A DNA stretch of 64,000 bases from Campylobacter sp. RM5004 (GTDB taxonomy: Bacteria; Campylobacterota; Campylobacteria; Campylobacterales; Campylobacteraceae): assembly GCF_022369455.1 (NCBI RefSeq), contig NZ_CP059599.1, positions 1,144,409 through 1,208,408 on the forward strand. Direction: 5' to 3'. The position numbers and the translations under genes are program-made. Numbering within the stretch: the first letter of the stretch is position 1; every line of letters starts with the position of its first letter. Shown in pieces: positions 25,142-34,456 of the stretch. The notes under the pieces were generated by a model that saw only the letters and a program-made list of their open reading frames with translations, made no database searches and had not been told where the DNA came from.

Positions 25142-27722
25142 CAAATAGCCCTGTTTCTTCTTCTACAACTTCTTCTTCGTCTTCTTCTTTAGGACATTTT
25201 GCAATACTTACAACCTCATCGCTTCCAACATTTACAACGATAACGCCACTTGTATTACGCCCTGCTTTTCTAATACTTTGCATATCAGTTCTAATCATCT
25301 TACCACTACTTGTAAGCGCCATTAAATCCATAGTATCATCAACAATTACAATACCTACTAAGTCTTTAGTCTTTTGAGTAAGTTTCATGCAAATTACACC
25401 CTTACCGCCACGACTTTGTAAGCGATATTCACCTGCATCGGTTCTTTTTGCGATACCTTTTTGACTAACGCTTAAAATCTCTTGTTCGTTATTTTCAATC
25501 ACTACTGCACCTATTACACAATCATCTTTTTCTTTAAAGCGAATTGCAGTAACACCACGAGCTACACGACCAATTTGGCGAACTTTTGTTAGTGGAAACT
25601 TAATACACATACCTTTTTTAGTAGCTACAAAAATCATTGTTCCAACATTTTGATTTTCTTCATTATTTTCTACATTTTCTTCGTTTTCTTCAATGATTTC
25701 TACATTATTTTCAGTATTTTCTTCGTTTTCTTCAACTTCTATTATCTCACTAGCATCATTATATGCTATTAAAACGCTTACTAACTCATCATTTTCATCA
25801 AGATTAATTGCTCTTACTCCAACTGAACGAATATTGCTATATTCACTTAAATTAGTGCGTTTAATTAAACCATTTTTCGTAAAGAACGCTAAAGATTTTT
25901 CATTGCTAAAATCAGTAGTTGGAATAATTGCCATAATTTTTTCATCAGGAGATAAATTGATTAGATTTACAACAGCTTTTCCTTTTGCTGTTCTACTACC
26001 TTCTGGGATTTTATAAACTTTTAACCAATATAACTGACCTTTATTGGTAACAAACATTAGCGTATCGTGTGAGTTTGCCGTAAAGAAGCTTTCAATAAAG
26101 TCATCATCATAAGTAGTAACTGCAACCTTACCTTTACCACCACGCTTTTGTTTTTCATAAGATTTTGTAGGAACTCTTTTAATATATCCACGATGAGTAA
26201 TTGTAATTACCATAGGCTCATTTGGTATTAAGTCTTCTACATCTATTTCATCATAATCATCAATGATTTCTGTAATTCTTGGAACTTTATATTTATGTTT
26301 AAGTTCTAATAATTCATCATTAATGATTTCTTCAATTTTTTCTTCGCTTTTTAAAATAGCGTTTAATCTTTCAATGGTAGCTAATAATTCTTTTAATTCT
26401 TCTTCAAGTTTATCACGCTCAAGACCTGTTAATCTGCTTAGTCTCATTTCTAAAATAGCACTAGCTTGAACTTCACTTAAAGCAAATTTATTCATCAAGC
26501 CTTCTTTAGCACTTGCTGTATCTGCACTTGATTTAATAAGCGTAATAACTTCATCAATATTATCTAATGCAATTTTTAAGCCTTCTAAAATATGAGCTCT
26601 CTTTTTAGCTTGTTCTAGTTCATAAATTGTTCTTCTAATAATTACTGTTTTTCTATGATTTAAGAATAAATCAAGTAATTCAATTAATGAAAATACTTTA
26701 GGCTCTTTATTATGAATTGCAAGCATAATAACACCAAATGTAGTTTCCATTGTAGTGCTTTTAAATAAGTTATTTAAAACTATTTCACTCATTGCATCAC
26801 GCTTTAGCTCAATTACAAGGCGGATTCCATCTCTATCACTCTCATCTCTTGTTTCGCTAATGCCTTCTATTTGCTTTTCTTTAACAAGCTCTGCAATTTG
26901 TTCGTGAAGTCTTGCTTTATTTACTTGATAAGGTAATTCATCAATTACTATTAATTCTTTATTGCCCTTTTGCTCTATATGAGTTTTAGCTCTTACTTTT
27001 ATTCTACCACGACCTGTTTTATAAGCTTCAATTATTCCTTTTTTACCAAAGATTATTCCGCCGGTAGGAAAATCAGGGCCTTTGATAAATTGCATTATTT
27101 CTTCTACTGAAGCGTTTTTGTTTTTAAGTAAATATAAAAGTCCATCAACTAATTCATCTAAACTATGTGGCGGAATATTAGTTGCCATACCAACAGCAAT
27201 ACCGCTAGAACCATTTAAAAGCAAGTTTGGGACTCTAGTAGGTAATACATCAGGTTCAAACTCTCTTCCATCATAGTTTGGAACAAAATCAACTGTATCT
27301 TCATCAATATCTTTTAATAAATCTTCAGTTAAATCACTCATTTTAGCTTCGGTATAACGCATAGCAGCAGCACCATCTCCATCAACCGAACCAAAGTTAC
27401 CTTGCCCTTTAATAGTTGGATATCTCATAGAAAAATCTTGAGCCATTCTAACTAATGCATCATAAACAGCAGTATCTCCATGTGGATGGTATTTACCTAT
27501 TACATCACCCACTATACGAGCTGATTTTACAAATCTTGTTCTAGCACCAACTTCTGGCTTATTCATAGCATATAAAATTCTTCTATGAACAGGTTTTAAT
27601 CCATCTCTTGCATCAGGTAATGCACGACCTATAATTACTGACATAGAATAATCTAGATAACTTGTCTTAATACTATCTTCAATATCTACAATAGTAATTT
27701 CACTATTATCAAATAAATTCAT
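25131..27722 (-). CDS. gyrA: DNA gyrase subunit A
   Basis: The 863-residue GyrA has the catalytic tyrosine region (AAMRYTEAKMS) and the quinolone region GKYHPHGDTAVYDALVRMAQ. Thr84 here matches the Thr86 whose change to Ile gives quinolone resistance in C. jejuni, so the sensitive state is seen. The C-terminal pinwheel has the GyrA box (QKRGGKG). A ~40-residue Glu/Asn-rich insert (around residues 660-700) resembles the acidic insert recalled from C. jejuni GyrA. The ribosome site is AAAGGA. It follows the comF-like gene by 39 bp. Confidence 0.98.
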   Translation of the reverse strand: MNLFDNSEITIVDIEDSIKTSYLDYSMSVIIGRALPDARDGLKPVHRRILYAMNKPEVGARTRFVKSARIVGDVIGKYHPHGDTAVYDALVRMAQDFSMRYPTIKGQGNFGSVDGDGAAAMRYTEAKMSDLTEDLLKDIDEDTVDFVPNYDGREFEPDVLPTRVPNLLLNGSSGIAVGMATNIPPHSLDELVDGLLYLLKNKNASVEEIMQFIKGPDFPTGGIIFGKKGIIEAYKTGRGRIKVRAKTHIEQKGNKELIVIDELPYQVNKARLHEQIAELVKEKQIEGISETRDESDRDGIRLVIELKRDAMSEIVLNNLFKSTTMETTFGVIMLAIHNKEPKVFSLIELLDLFLNHRKTVIIRRTIYELEQAKKRAHILEGLKIALDNIDEVITLIKSSADTASAKEGLMNKFALSEVQASAILEMRLSRLTGLERDKLEEELKELLATIERLNAILKSEEKIEEIINDELLELKHKYKVPRITEIIDDYDEIDVEDLIPNEPMVITITHRGYIKRVPTKSYEKQKRGGKGKVAVTTYDDDFIESFFTANSHDTLMFVTNKGQLYWLKVYKIPEGSRTAKGKAVVNLINLSPDEKIMAIIPTTDFSNEKSLAFFTKNGLIKRTNLSEYSNIRSVGVRAINLDENDELVSVLIAYNDASEIIEVEENEENTENNVEIIEENEENVENNEENQNVGTMIFVATKKGMCIKFPLTKVRQIGRVARGVTAIRFKEKDDCVIGAVVIENNEQEILSVSQKGIAKRTDAGEYRLQSRGGKGVICMKLTQKTKDLVGIVIVDDTMDLMALTSSGKMIRTDMQSIRKAGRNTSGVIVVNVGSDEVVSIAKCPKEEDEEEVVEEETGLFDDN

Positions 27723-27761
27723 TGTGTTCCTTTAAGTTAAAGATTTTTTTATACTAGCAAA

Positions 27762-28325
27762 CTAAACTTTCGCATCGGCTAATACAACGGCAAAAAGAAC
27801 ATTTATTTTTGCTTTTTTAAGCACTGCGTGAGCTTGTTTTAAAGTCTCACCTGTTGTAATAATATCATCTACTAAAATCACAGGTTTATCAATATTTTTT
27901 AATAATTCAAAATTTCTTTTATTTTTCTTTCTAAAAGCAAGGCTTTTACCTTTATAAATCACCCTATTTTTAGCCTTAATTACATTATAACAAGGGATAA
28001 TATTATTTGCTTTCATATTTTTTAATAAAATCGCCGTATGTGAATAGCCTTCTTTTATATCATCATCTAAACCTATCGCATAAGCTAATTCGTTTTTAAA
28101 TCTAAATCTTTTATAAGAATATGAAGCTAATTTGTTTAAAATAAAATACCCACTTATATAGTGTTTATGACTTAAAAGATTTTTAATTTTTGAATATTTA
28201 TAAAAACTTATAACTTCTAATCCATCATCTAAAATTCTTCTTTTACATTCAAGTTGTTTAAAATCTTTTTCGCACGTAGAACAAAATATTTTAAATGTTG
28301 GCTTTAAGCAGTTATAACATAGCAT
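27762..28325 (-). CDS. ComF-like phosphoribosyltransferase
   Basis: This 187-residue protein begins with a Cys-rich knuckle (CYNCLKPTFKIFCSTC) that may bind zinc, as in ComF. The C-terminal half has a phosphoribosyltransferase core with PRPP-binding VILVDDIITTGETLKQA and a KNRVIYKGKSL segment. ComF/GntX proteins support natural transformation, and Campylobacter is often competent, but the exact role is unclear. The order comF-like then gyrA matches my recollection of C. jejuni. Confidence 0.82.
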   Translation of the reverse strand: MLCYNCLKPTFKIFCSTCEKDFKQLECKRRILDDGLEVISFYKYSKIKNLLSHKHYISGYFILNKLASYSYKRFRFKNELAYAIGLDDDIKEGYSHTAILLKNMKANNIIPCYNVIKAKNRVIYKGKSLAFRKKNKRNFELLKNIDKPVILVDDIITTGETLKQAHAVLKKAKINVLFAVVLADAKV

Positions 28326-28336
28326 ATTTAACTTTT

Positions 28337-28361
28337 AAGCACCGAGTTATTTTCGGTGCTT
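28337..28361 (-). terminator. hairpin between prs and the comF-like gene
   Basis: AAGCACCGA and TCGGTGCTT form a 9-bp GC-rich stem (7-nt loop), unusual in this AT-rich DNA, 25 bases after the prs stop. The minus-strand side lacks a U-run, while the plus strand has TTTTG. It may end prs transcription, or lie in the leader of the comF-like gene. Confidence 0.55.
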
Positions 28362-28367
28362 TTGTAT

Positions 28368-28388
28368 AAGAATTTGAAATAGGAATTA
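28368..28388 (-). repeat. dispersed repeat overlapping the prs stop codon
   Basis: AAGAATTTGAAATAGGAATTA; the last three bases are the complement of the prs stop. It is a single copy at a gene 3' end. Confidence 0.75.
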
Positions 28389-29315
28389 TGAAAATAATCC
28401 ATTCACACTTTCATTGTGATAAACACGGCGAATTACTTCTCCAAACAATGGTGCAACGCTTAAAGTTGTTATTTTTTTGCATTCTTTTGCAAGTGGTATT
28501 GTATCAGTTACTATTAATTCATCTAAAGCACCATTTTCTATTCTATCGTATGCAGCTCCACTTAAAACTGGATGAGTACAGCAAGCAATTACACTTTTTG
28601 CACCTAATTTCTTAAATACTTCTGCAGCTTTAACAATAGTTCCAGCAGTATCAATCATATCATCAACAATAATTACATCTTTACCATTAACATCGCCAAT
28701 TACGTTCATAACTTCGCTTTCATTTGCTTTTTCACGGCGTTTATCAACGATAACTAAATCTAAATCAAGTGCTTTTGCGACACTTCTTGCACGAACAATT
28801 CCACCTGTATCAGGGCTTGCTACTACGGCTTTACTTAAATCTCTTTGTCTTAAGTGTTCGTTAAAAATAATACTTCCATAAAGATTATCAACAGGAATAT
28901 TAAAAAATCCTTGAATTTGTCCTGCGTGTAAATCAATTGTAGCTACACGACTAATTCCTGCAGTTTGCATTAAATCAGCAACTAATTTTGCACTAATTGG
29001 AACTCTTGGAGCTGCTTTTCTATCTTGTCTAGCATATCCAAAATATGGAACCACAGCTGTAATTGAATTAGCTGAGCTTCTTTTTAAAGCATCGCTTAAA
29101 ATTAATAATTCCATCAAATTATCATTTGCAGGAGCACAAGTGCTTTGGATAATAAAAACATCTTTACCACGAACACTTTCTCCTATTTGAACGCTAATTT
29201 CGCCATCGCTAAAGCGTTTAATCCCTGCATCACTTAATCTGCAATCTAATCTTTGAGCAACTTTATTTGCAAAATCAAGATTAGCAGAGCCTGAAAAAAT
29301 AGTATAACCTCTCAT
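28386..29315 (-). CDS. prs: ribose-phosphate pyrophosphokinase (PRPP synthetase)
   Basis: It makes PRPP from ribose-5-phosphate and ATP for nucleotide, His and Trp synthesis. Motifs are FSDGEISVQIGESVRGKDVF, DLHAGQIQGFF, the flexible loop ASPDTGGIVRAR, and PRPP-binding VIIVDDMIDTAGT. The start is ATG at 29315 with AAAGG seven bases upstream; an in-frame TTG at 29330 would put the ribosome site inside the gene. The mature length of 309 residues is normal. Confidence 0.97.
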   Translation of the reverse strand: MRGYTIFSGSANLDFANKVAQRLDCRLSDAGIKRFSDGEISVQIGESVRGKDVFIIQSTCAPANDNLMELLILSDALKRSSANSITAVVPYFGYARQDRKAAPRVPISAKLVADLMQTAGISRVATIDLHAGQIQGFFNIPVDNLYGSIIFNEHLRQRDLSKAVVASPDTGGIVRARSVAKALDLDLVIVDKRREKANESEVMNVIGDVNGKDVIIVDDMIDTAGTIVKAAEVFKKLGAKSVIACCTHPVLSGAAYDRIENGALDELIVTDTIPLAKECKKITTLSVAPLFGEVIRRVYHNESVNGLFS

Positions 29316-29377
29316 AAAATAACCTTTCAAAAAAATAATTACTAAAATATTTTAACAAAAAAAACTTATAAGTTAAT

Positions 29378-29396
29378 TTGTTACAAATTGTAACAA
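29378..29396 (+). promoter_or_regulatory. palindromic operator candidate upstream of lctP
   Basis: TTGTTACA-AAT-TGTAACAA is a perfect 8-bp inverted repeat. It lies ~120 bp before lctP and ~63 bp before prs (divergent). A possible lctP -10 (TATTAT) lies at 29432-29437. The symmetry suits a dimeric repressor such as a GntR-type regulator; none is encoded here. An asymmetric relative (TTGTTACAATTTTACAAG) occurs at 24565-24582 upstream of ald. Confidence 0.45.
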
Positions 29397-29497
29397 GTTT
29401 TAAATTTAATTACTTTTTTACCTATGTATTTTATTATTCTGTGCTAAATTAAGCCTTTTATTTTAAAATACCTTAAAACTTTATTGAAAGGAAAAAC

Positions 29498-31156
29498 ATG
29501 GAATTTACACCTAACTTTAATCCATTAGGTAACATTTGGTTAAGTGCTTTAGTTGCATTCTTGCCAATATTATGCTTCTTCCTTTGTCTTGTCGTATTTA
29601 AGACAAAAGGTTATGTAGCAGGATTTTTAACCGTTGTTGCAGCTATTTTAGTAGCTGTTTTTGCATACAAAATGCCTGTAAATGCAGCATTTGCTAGTAT
29701 TATAGTAGGATTTACTACTGGTATTTGGCCTATTGCTTGGATTATCATTGCAGCTATTTTTCTTTACAAATTATCTATTAAATCAGGACAATTTGAAGTA
29801 ATTAAGCAAAGCATTATGACAATAACTCCAGATCATCGTATCCAAGTAATCATCATTGGATTTTGTTTTGGAGCATTCCTTGAAGGTGCTATTGGTTTTG
29901 GTGGTCCTGTTGCAATTACTGCAGCACTACTAGTTGGACTTGGACTAAGACCTTTACAAGCTGCTGGATATTGTATGATAGCAAATACTGCACCTGTTGC
30001 TTTTGGAGCTATTGGGGTTCCAATTCTTGCTATGGCAGGTGCTTTAGGGCTTGATCCACATCCAATTTCTCAAATGGTAGGAAGAATATTACCTCCACTT
30101 AGTTTTTGTGTTCCATTCTTTATAATATTCTTAATGGATGGCATGAAAGGTATTCGTGAGACTTTCCCTATCGTATTCGTTGCAGCAGCATCTTTTGCAA
30201 TAGCTCAATTTTTCTCATCAAACTTTTTAGGTGCAGAATTACCTGATATTATTTCAGCTGTTGTTTCATTAGTATGTACAACTGCTGCTGTAAAAGCATT
30301 TAAAATTAAAAATATTGTAAGATTTGATGGTAAAACTGATTTTAGTGATGTAAAAACTCTTAGCTTAGGCGAAGTTGTTTATGCTTGGTCTCCATTTATT
30401 TTATTAATTATCTTCATTGTTGTTTGGACACAACCTTGGTTTAAATCTTTATTTGGAACTGATGCAGCTTTAGCATTTACAAACCTAAAATTATCATTTG
30501 CTAGTTTAGGTGATTTAGCGGTAATTAAGCCATCACTTGTTGAAGGTGGTAAAGCAGGAACTCAAGCACTTAGCGTAGGAATTCCATTAATTAATACTCC
30601 AGGAACAGCTATTTTATTTGCTGCAATTGCAAGTATTTATATTCTAAAAGTAAAAGTTGATGATGCTAAAGTTTGCTTTAACGATACTTTAAGAGAAATG
30701 GCTTTCCCTATTTTAACTATTGGTTTGGTTGTAGGTTTTGCAAAAATTACTGATTATAGTGGAGCAAGTGGAACATTAGGAATTGCATTATCACAAACTG
30801 GTGGAGCATTTACATTCTTCTCACCTATTATTGGATGGATTGGAGTGTTCTTAACAGGTTCTGATACAAGTGCAAACCTTTTATTTGGTTCATTACAGCA
30901 AGTTACAGCTCATCAATTAGGTTTTGCTGATTCATTATTCTTAGCAGCAAATAGTGCTGGTGGTGTTGTTGGTAAAATGATTTCTCCACAAAGTATTGCA
31001 GTTGCTTGCGCTGCTGTTGGACTTGTTGGACGCGAAAGTGAGTTGTTTAAATATACAATTAAATACTCAATTGCTATGATTATTTTAATAGGTCTTTGGG
31101 TAAGCTTTATAGCATACTTTATGCCTTATATAATTCCAGCAACTAAGGTTTTATGA
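29498..31156 (+). CDS. lctP: L-lactate permease
   Basis: This 552-residue LctP/LldP-family transporter has 12 or more membrane helices. GFCFGAFLEGAIGFGGPVAITAALL (residues ~125-149) is the family signature, and C-terminal FLTGSDTSANLLFGSLQ and NSAGGVVGKMISPQSIAVA are conserved. It takes up lactate, a carbon source for Campylobacter. Length is typical. No lactate dehydrogenase genes are adjacent. It is the first gene of a rightward run reaching the pseudopilin. Confidence 0.95.
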   Translation: MEFTPNFNPLGNIWLSALVAFLPILCFFLCLVVFKTKGYVAGFLTVVAAILVAVFAYKMPVNAAFASIIVGFTTGIWPIAWIIIAAIFLYKLSIKSGQFEVIKQSIMTITPDHRIQVIIIGFCFGAFLEGAIGFGGPVAITAALLVGLGLRPLQAAGYCMIANTAPVAFGAIGVPILAMAGALGLDPHPISQMVGRILPPLSFCVPFFIIFLMDGMKGIRETFPIVFVAAASFAIAQFFSSNFLGAELPDIISAVVSLVCTTAAVKAFKIKNIVRFDGKTDFSDVKTLSLGEVVYAWSPFILLIIFIVVWTQPWFKSLFGTDAALAFTNLKLSFASLGDLAVIKPSLVEGGKAGTQALSVGIPLINTPGTAILFAAIASIYILKVKVDDAKVCFNDTLREMAFPILTIGLVVGFAKITDYSGASGTLGIALSQTGGAFTFFSPIIGWIGVFLTGSDTSANLLFGSLQQVTAHQLGFADSLFLAANSAGGVVGKMISPQSIAVACAAVGLVGRESELFKYTIKYSIAMIILIGLWVSFIAYFMPYIIPATKVL

Positions 31157-31163
31157 TAATTAA

Positions 31164-32105
31164 ATGAAAAAATTTAAAAAAATTATCAGAAAAAATCTTG
31201 GGATTTATTTTATGGTAATTGCTAGTTTTGCATTTGCACTCATGGGGTGCAGTGCAAAACTACTTGCAAATGATATGCCTAGTGTTGAGATTATGTTTTT
31301 TAGAAATGTAATCGGAGTAATTTTTATCGCTTATTTAATTTATAAAATTCCACATAAAAAATCAGGTGGCAAGTTTTTTTTATTATTTTTTCGTGGTCTT
31401 ATCGGAACAATCTCTTTATATTTTTTCTTTTATAATGTTGCAAATATTTCTTTGGGTGGAGCTTTTGCTTTTCAAAAAACAAATCCTTTATTTGTTGCAC
31501 TAATTGCGTTTTTGTTTTTTAAAGAGCAACTAGGAATTAAAAGTATTTTATATTTATTTTTAGCTTTTAGTGGGGTTATGTTAATAATTCAGCCACTAGC
31601 ACCAGAACACTTGCATACTGGTTTTGATATAAAAAACTCAATTTTAGGAGTTTTAAGTGGTCTTACAGCAGCTCTAGCTCTTACAAGTGCAAGAGAACTT
31701 GGAAAATATTATAATACTGAAGTTATAGCGTCGAGTTTTTTTATATTAGGAACTATTTTACCTATATTATCAATGCTTGGTGGAGAATATTTAGATCCTG
31801 ATTTGATTAAGTATTTTGATTTTGCTTTTGCAAAATTTGTAATGCCAAATGATTTTAAATTATGGATATTGATAATTTTAATGGGAAGTCTTTCAATTGT
31901 ATATCAAATATATGTTACAAAAGCCTATAAGGCAGCTAAAAAAGCAGGAGTTGTAGCAGGGGTTGGTTATATTGATGTTGTCTTTACATTATTACTAGGG
32001 ATACTTTTAGGAGATGATTTACCAAGTTTAATGGTTTTAGCGGGTATAATCTGCGTTTTAATAGGCGGTATAGGAATAAGCTTAAGTAAGGATAATAAAA
32101 AATGA
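31164..32105 (+). CDS. DMT-superfamily (EamA) permease
   Basis: This 313-residue protein has ten membrane helices made of two EamA repeats (about residues 15-140 and 165-305). FFRNVIGV and [24 protein letters not shown] are typical of the drug/metabolite transporter family. The substrate cannot be told from sequence. It starts eight bases after lctP without a strong ribosome site. Its stop overlaps kdsA. C. jejuni has a membrane protein gene in the same place before kdsA. Confidence 0.85.
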   Translation: MKKFKKIIRKNLGIYFMVIASFAFALMGCSAKLLANDMPSVEIMFFRNVIGVIFIAYLIYKIPHKKSGGKFFLLFFRGLIGTISLYFFFYNVANISLGGAFAFQKTNPLFVALIAFLFFKEQLGIKSILYLFLAFSGVMLIIQPLAPEHLHTGFDIKNSILGVLSGLTAALALTSARELGKYYNTEVIASSFFILGTILPILSMLGGEYLDPDLIKYFDFAFAKFVMPNDFKLWILIILMGSLSIVYQIYVTKAYKAAKKAGVVAGVGYIDVVFTLLLGILLGDDLPSLMVLAGIICVLIGGIGISLSKDNKK

Positions 32106-32986
32106 GAAAAATTATATTATTTGCAGGACCTTGCGTTATAGAAAGTCCTGAAGTTGTTATGGAAGTGGCAAAAAGATTAGAAAAAATAGCTAAAAATCCA
32201 CAAATTGATTTTTATTTTAAATCAAGTTTTGATAAAGCAAATCGCACAAGTTTAGATAGTTTTAGAGGGCCTGGACTTGAAAAAGGTTTGCAAATTTTAG
32301 CTGATGTAAAATCTAAATTTGGTTATAAATTAATAACTGATATTCACGAAAGTCATCAAGCTAGCATTGCAGCCGAGGTTGTTGATACACTTCAAATTCC
32401 TGCGTTTTTATGTAGGCAAACGGATTTATTAGTTGCAGCTGCAAAAACAAAAGCTATTATTAATATTAAAAAAGGACAATTCTTAAATCCAAACGATATG
32501 AGATATAGTGTTGCTAAGATTGCACAAACTAGAGGATTTAACTATACAACTAATGATGAAAGTTTTTTTGCAAGCTCTGATTTAGGTGAAAGAGTTTATA
32601 ATGATTTAGCTGATAGTGATTTCTCACTTGCTCATCAAATGGCAAGAGAAGCTGGTATTTTAGTGGTTGAAAGAGGCACTAGTCTAGGATATGGTAATTT
32701 AGTTGTTGATATGAGATCGCTTAAAATTATGAGAAATTTCGCACCTGTTATTTTTGACGCAACTCATAGCGTTCAAATGCCTGGAGCTGCAGGTGGAAAA
32801 AGCGGTGGAGATAGCTCTTTTGTAATGCCACTTGCTCGTGCTGCTGCTGGGGTTGGTGTTGATGGATTTTTCTTTGAGACACACTATAATCCAAAAGAAG
32901 CTTTATGTGATGGACCTAATATGATAGCAACTGATGAGCTTGAAGCAAAGGTTAATTTATTATTAAAAATACTAAATAAAGGATAA
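32102..32986 (+). CDS. kdsA: 3-deoxy-D-manno-octulosonate 8-phosphate synthase
   Basis: It condenses PEP with arabinose-5-phosphate to make KDO-8-phosphate for lipopolysaccharide. The family pattern is clear: [69 protein letters not shown] and [10 protein letters not shown]. At 294 residues it is slightly longer than usual. It overlaps the DMT permease by 4 bp and is two bases before ribH. Confidence 0.97.
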   Translation: MRKIILFAGPCVIESPEVVMEVAKRLEKIAKNPQIDFYFKSSFDKANRTSLDSFRGPGLEKGLQILADVKSKFGYKLITDIHESHQASIAAEVVDTLQIPAFLCRQTDLLVAAAKTKAIINIKKGQFLNPNDMRYSVAKIAQTRGFNYTTNDESFFASSDLGERVYNDLADSDFSLAHQMAREAGILVVERGTSLGYGNLVVDMRSLKIMRNFAPVIFDATHSVQMPGAAGGKSGGDSSFVMPLARAAAGVGVDGFFFETHYNPKEALCDGPNMIATDELEAKVNLLLKILNKG

Positions 32987-32988
32987 TT

Positions 32989-33459
32989 ATGAATATTATT
33001 GAAGGAAAATTAAAATTAAATGGCAATGAAAGATTTGCAATTATAAATGCTAGATTTAATAGTTTTATTACTGATAAATTAGTTGAAGGTGCAAAAGATG
33101 CTTTTGTTCGTTTTGGCGGTGATGAGAGCAAACTTGATTTAATACTTGTTCCTGGTGCATTTGAACTACCTTTTGCATTAAAGCAAGCTGTTGAACAAGG
33201 ATATGATGGAATAGTTGTTCTTGGTGCTGTAATTCGTGGAGATACACCTCATTTTGACTATGTAGCAGCAGAATGCACTAAAGGAGTTGCAGCAATTACT
33301 CTAGCAAATGATACTCCTATTAGTTTTGGTGTGCTTACCACTAATACGACAGAACAAGCTATGGATAGAGCAGGAATTAAAAGTGGAAATAAAGGCTATG
33401 AAGCAATGGTAACTACTATTGAAATGCTAAACTTAAAAAGAGTTCAAAATGGCAACTAG
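32989..33459 (+). CDS. ribH: 6,7-dimethyl-8-ribityllumazine synthase
   Basis: This is the penultimate enzyme of riboflavin synthesis. Visible are [24 protein letters not shown], the phosphate loop [15 protein letters not shown] with catalytic His, and [17 protein letters not shown]. At 156 residues it is standard. Its ribosome site is AAAGGA. It overlaps nusB by 11 bp, an order (ribH-nusB) found widely in bacteria. Confidence 0.97.
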   Translation: MNIIEGKLKLNGNERFAIINARFNSFITDKLVEGAKDAFVRFGGDESKLDLILVPGAFELPFALKQAVEQGYDGIVVLGAVIRGDTPHFDYVAAECTKGVAAITLANDTPISFGVLTTNTTEQAMDRAGIKSGNKGYEAMVTTIEMLNLKRVQNGN

Positions 33460-33835
33460 ACATCAAGCTAGAATGACCGTTGTAAGTTTGCTTTATTCGT
33501 TTGATTATGTTCAAAATAGCGAACATGTGAATGATTATTTAGAAGAGCATAAAATTAGAAATGCAATCCGTGAATGGGCGTTAGAATTATTTAATGGAGT
33601 TCAAAATAATTTAAGCAAAATTGATGAATGCTTAAAAGGTATTTTAGAAAGCAACGAAGTAAATAATCTAGGTGGTATGGAAAAAGCCATATTAAGACTT
33701 GGGGTTTATGAATTATTATTTACAAAAACAGATAAAGCAGTAATTATAAATGAAGCAATAGAACTTGCAAAAGAATACGCAAGCGATAACGCACCAAAAC
33801 TTATAAATGGTGTTTTAGATAAGGTAAGGGCTTGA
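33449..33835 (+). CDS. nusB: transcription antitermination factor NusB
   Basis: This 128-residue all-helical protein starts [20 protein letters not shown] (the RNA-binding Arg-rich start) and ends [26 protein letters not shown], the conserved NusB C-terminus. It works with NusA/NusE in rRNA antitermination. Its stop overlaps the TTG start of the pseudopilin gene. Confidence 0.96.
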   Translation: MATRHQARMTVVSLLYSFDYVQNSEHVNDYLEEHKIRNAIREWALELFNGVQNNLSKIDECLKGILESNEVNNLGGMEKAILRLGVYELLFTKTDKAVIINEAIELAKEYASDNAPKLINGVLDKVRA

Positions 33836-34284
33836 AAAAAGCTTTTACCATTATTGAATTAATTTTTGTAATTATTATAATCGCAATACTTGCTTCGGTT
33901 GTGATTTATAAAATAAGCAGCATTAGAGATGATGCACATAATGTAGCTCAAGTTAATAATTTTAAAACCTTAATAAATGATTTAAATACTTATTATGTAA
34001 GTAAGGGTGATTATTTTAAAGATGATGAAGGTATAAATATCTCAAAAATGACTAATGTGGGTAATAAACATACTCATTATTACGAATTTAATTCAAGTGA
34101 TAATAAGCCTTGCTTTATACTTATGTTTGTAAAAGATGAATTATATATTCAACCAGCTTTCAATCCTAAGAAATTACCTAGAGCTTGCAAGCAATTGCAT
34201 GAAATGTTTTTAAGCTATAATATAGACTTTTTAAAAGACGATTATAAAGCACTTTTATTTTCTCATAAAGACAAAACAAAATAA
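33832..34284 (+). CDS. type II / type IV pseudopilin-like protein
   Basis: It starts at TTG overlapping the nusB stop (TTGA). The N-terminus is a class III prepilin signal: [20 protein letters not shown]. Processing would normally follow a short basic leader ending in Gly, but here Ala precedes the Phe, as in some minor pseudopilins. A single hydrophobic helix is followed by a ~120-residue globular part with one Cys pair (PCFI ... RACK). No pilus or secretion genes are near. Campylobacter uses type II secretion-like genes for DNA uptake, so a competence pseudopilin is possible. Confidence 0.75.
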   Translation: MKKAFTIIELIFVIIIIAILASVVIYKISSIRDDAHNVAQVNNFKTLINDLNTYYVSKGDYFKDDEGINISKMTNVGNKHTHYYEFNSSDNKPCFILMFVKDELYIQPAFNPKKLPRACKQLHEMFLSYNIDFLKDDYKALLFSHKDKTK

Positions 34285-34287
34285 TCA

Positions 34288-34328
34288 AATTCCTATTTTA
34301 AATTCTTAAAAAAATTAAAATAGGAATT
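34288..34328 (+). repeat. head-to-head dispersed repeats, hairpin after pseudopilin gene
   Basis: AATTCCTATTTTAA and TTAAAATAGGAATT form a perfect 14-bp stem over a 13-nt loop, three bases after the stop. It is placed as a terminator for the lctP-pseudopilin run. Confidence 0.8.
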
Positions 34329-34343
34329 AGTTTTATAAAATTG

Positions 34344-34366
34344 TAATTCCGAATTCAAATTCTTTT
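34344..34366 (+). repeat. dispersed repeat, CCGAATTC variant
   Basis: This forward copy has AATTCCGAATTCAAATTC and is identical over 23 bases to the copy inside murG (55939-55961). It is unpaired. Confidence 0.75.
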
Positions 34367-34402
34367 TATTTTAATGATAATTTTGTGTAAAAAATTGACT
34401 TC

Positions 34403-34456
34403 TCAAATTCCTTTAAATATACAAAAAAAATTAAAGGAATTTGAAATAAGAATTAT
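34403..34456 (-). repeat. hairpin plus reverse repeat at the 3' end of the Gfo/Idh gene
   Basis: TCAAATTCCTTTAA (34403-34416) pairs perfectly with TTAAAGGAATTTGA (34431-34444) across an A-rich loop. The right arm continues as a reverse copy (AAAGGAATTTGAAATAAGAA) reaching the stop codon of the leftward gene. Four repeat copies thus lie in the 168-bp gap. Confidence 0.75.

Noticed and set aside
25131-27722. Quinolone-resistance change in gyrA
   Set aside because: The key Thr (84 here) is unchanged in HPHGDTAVYD.
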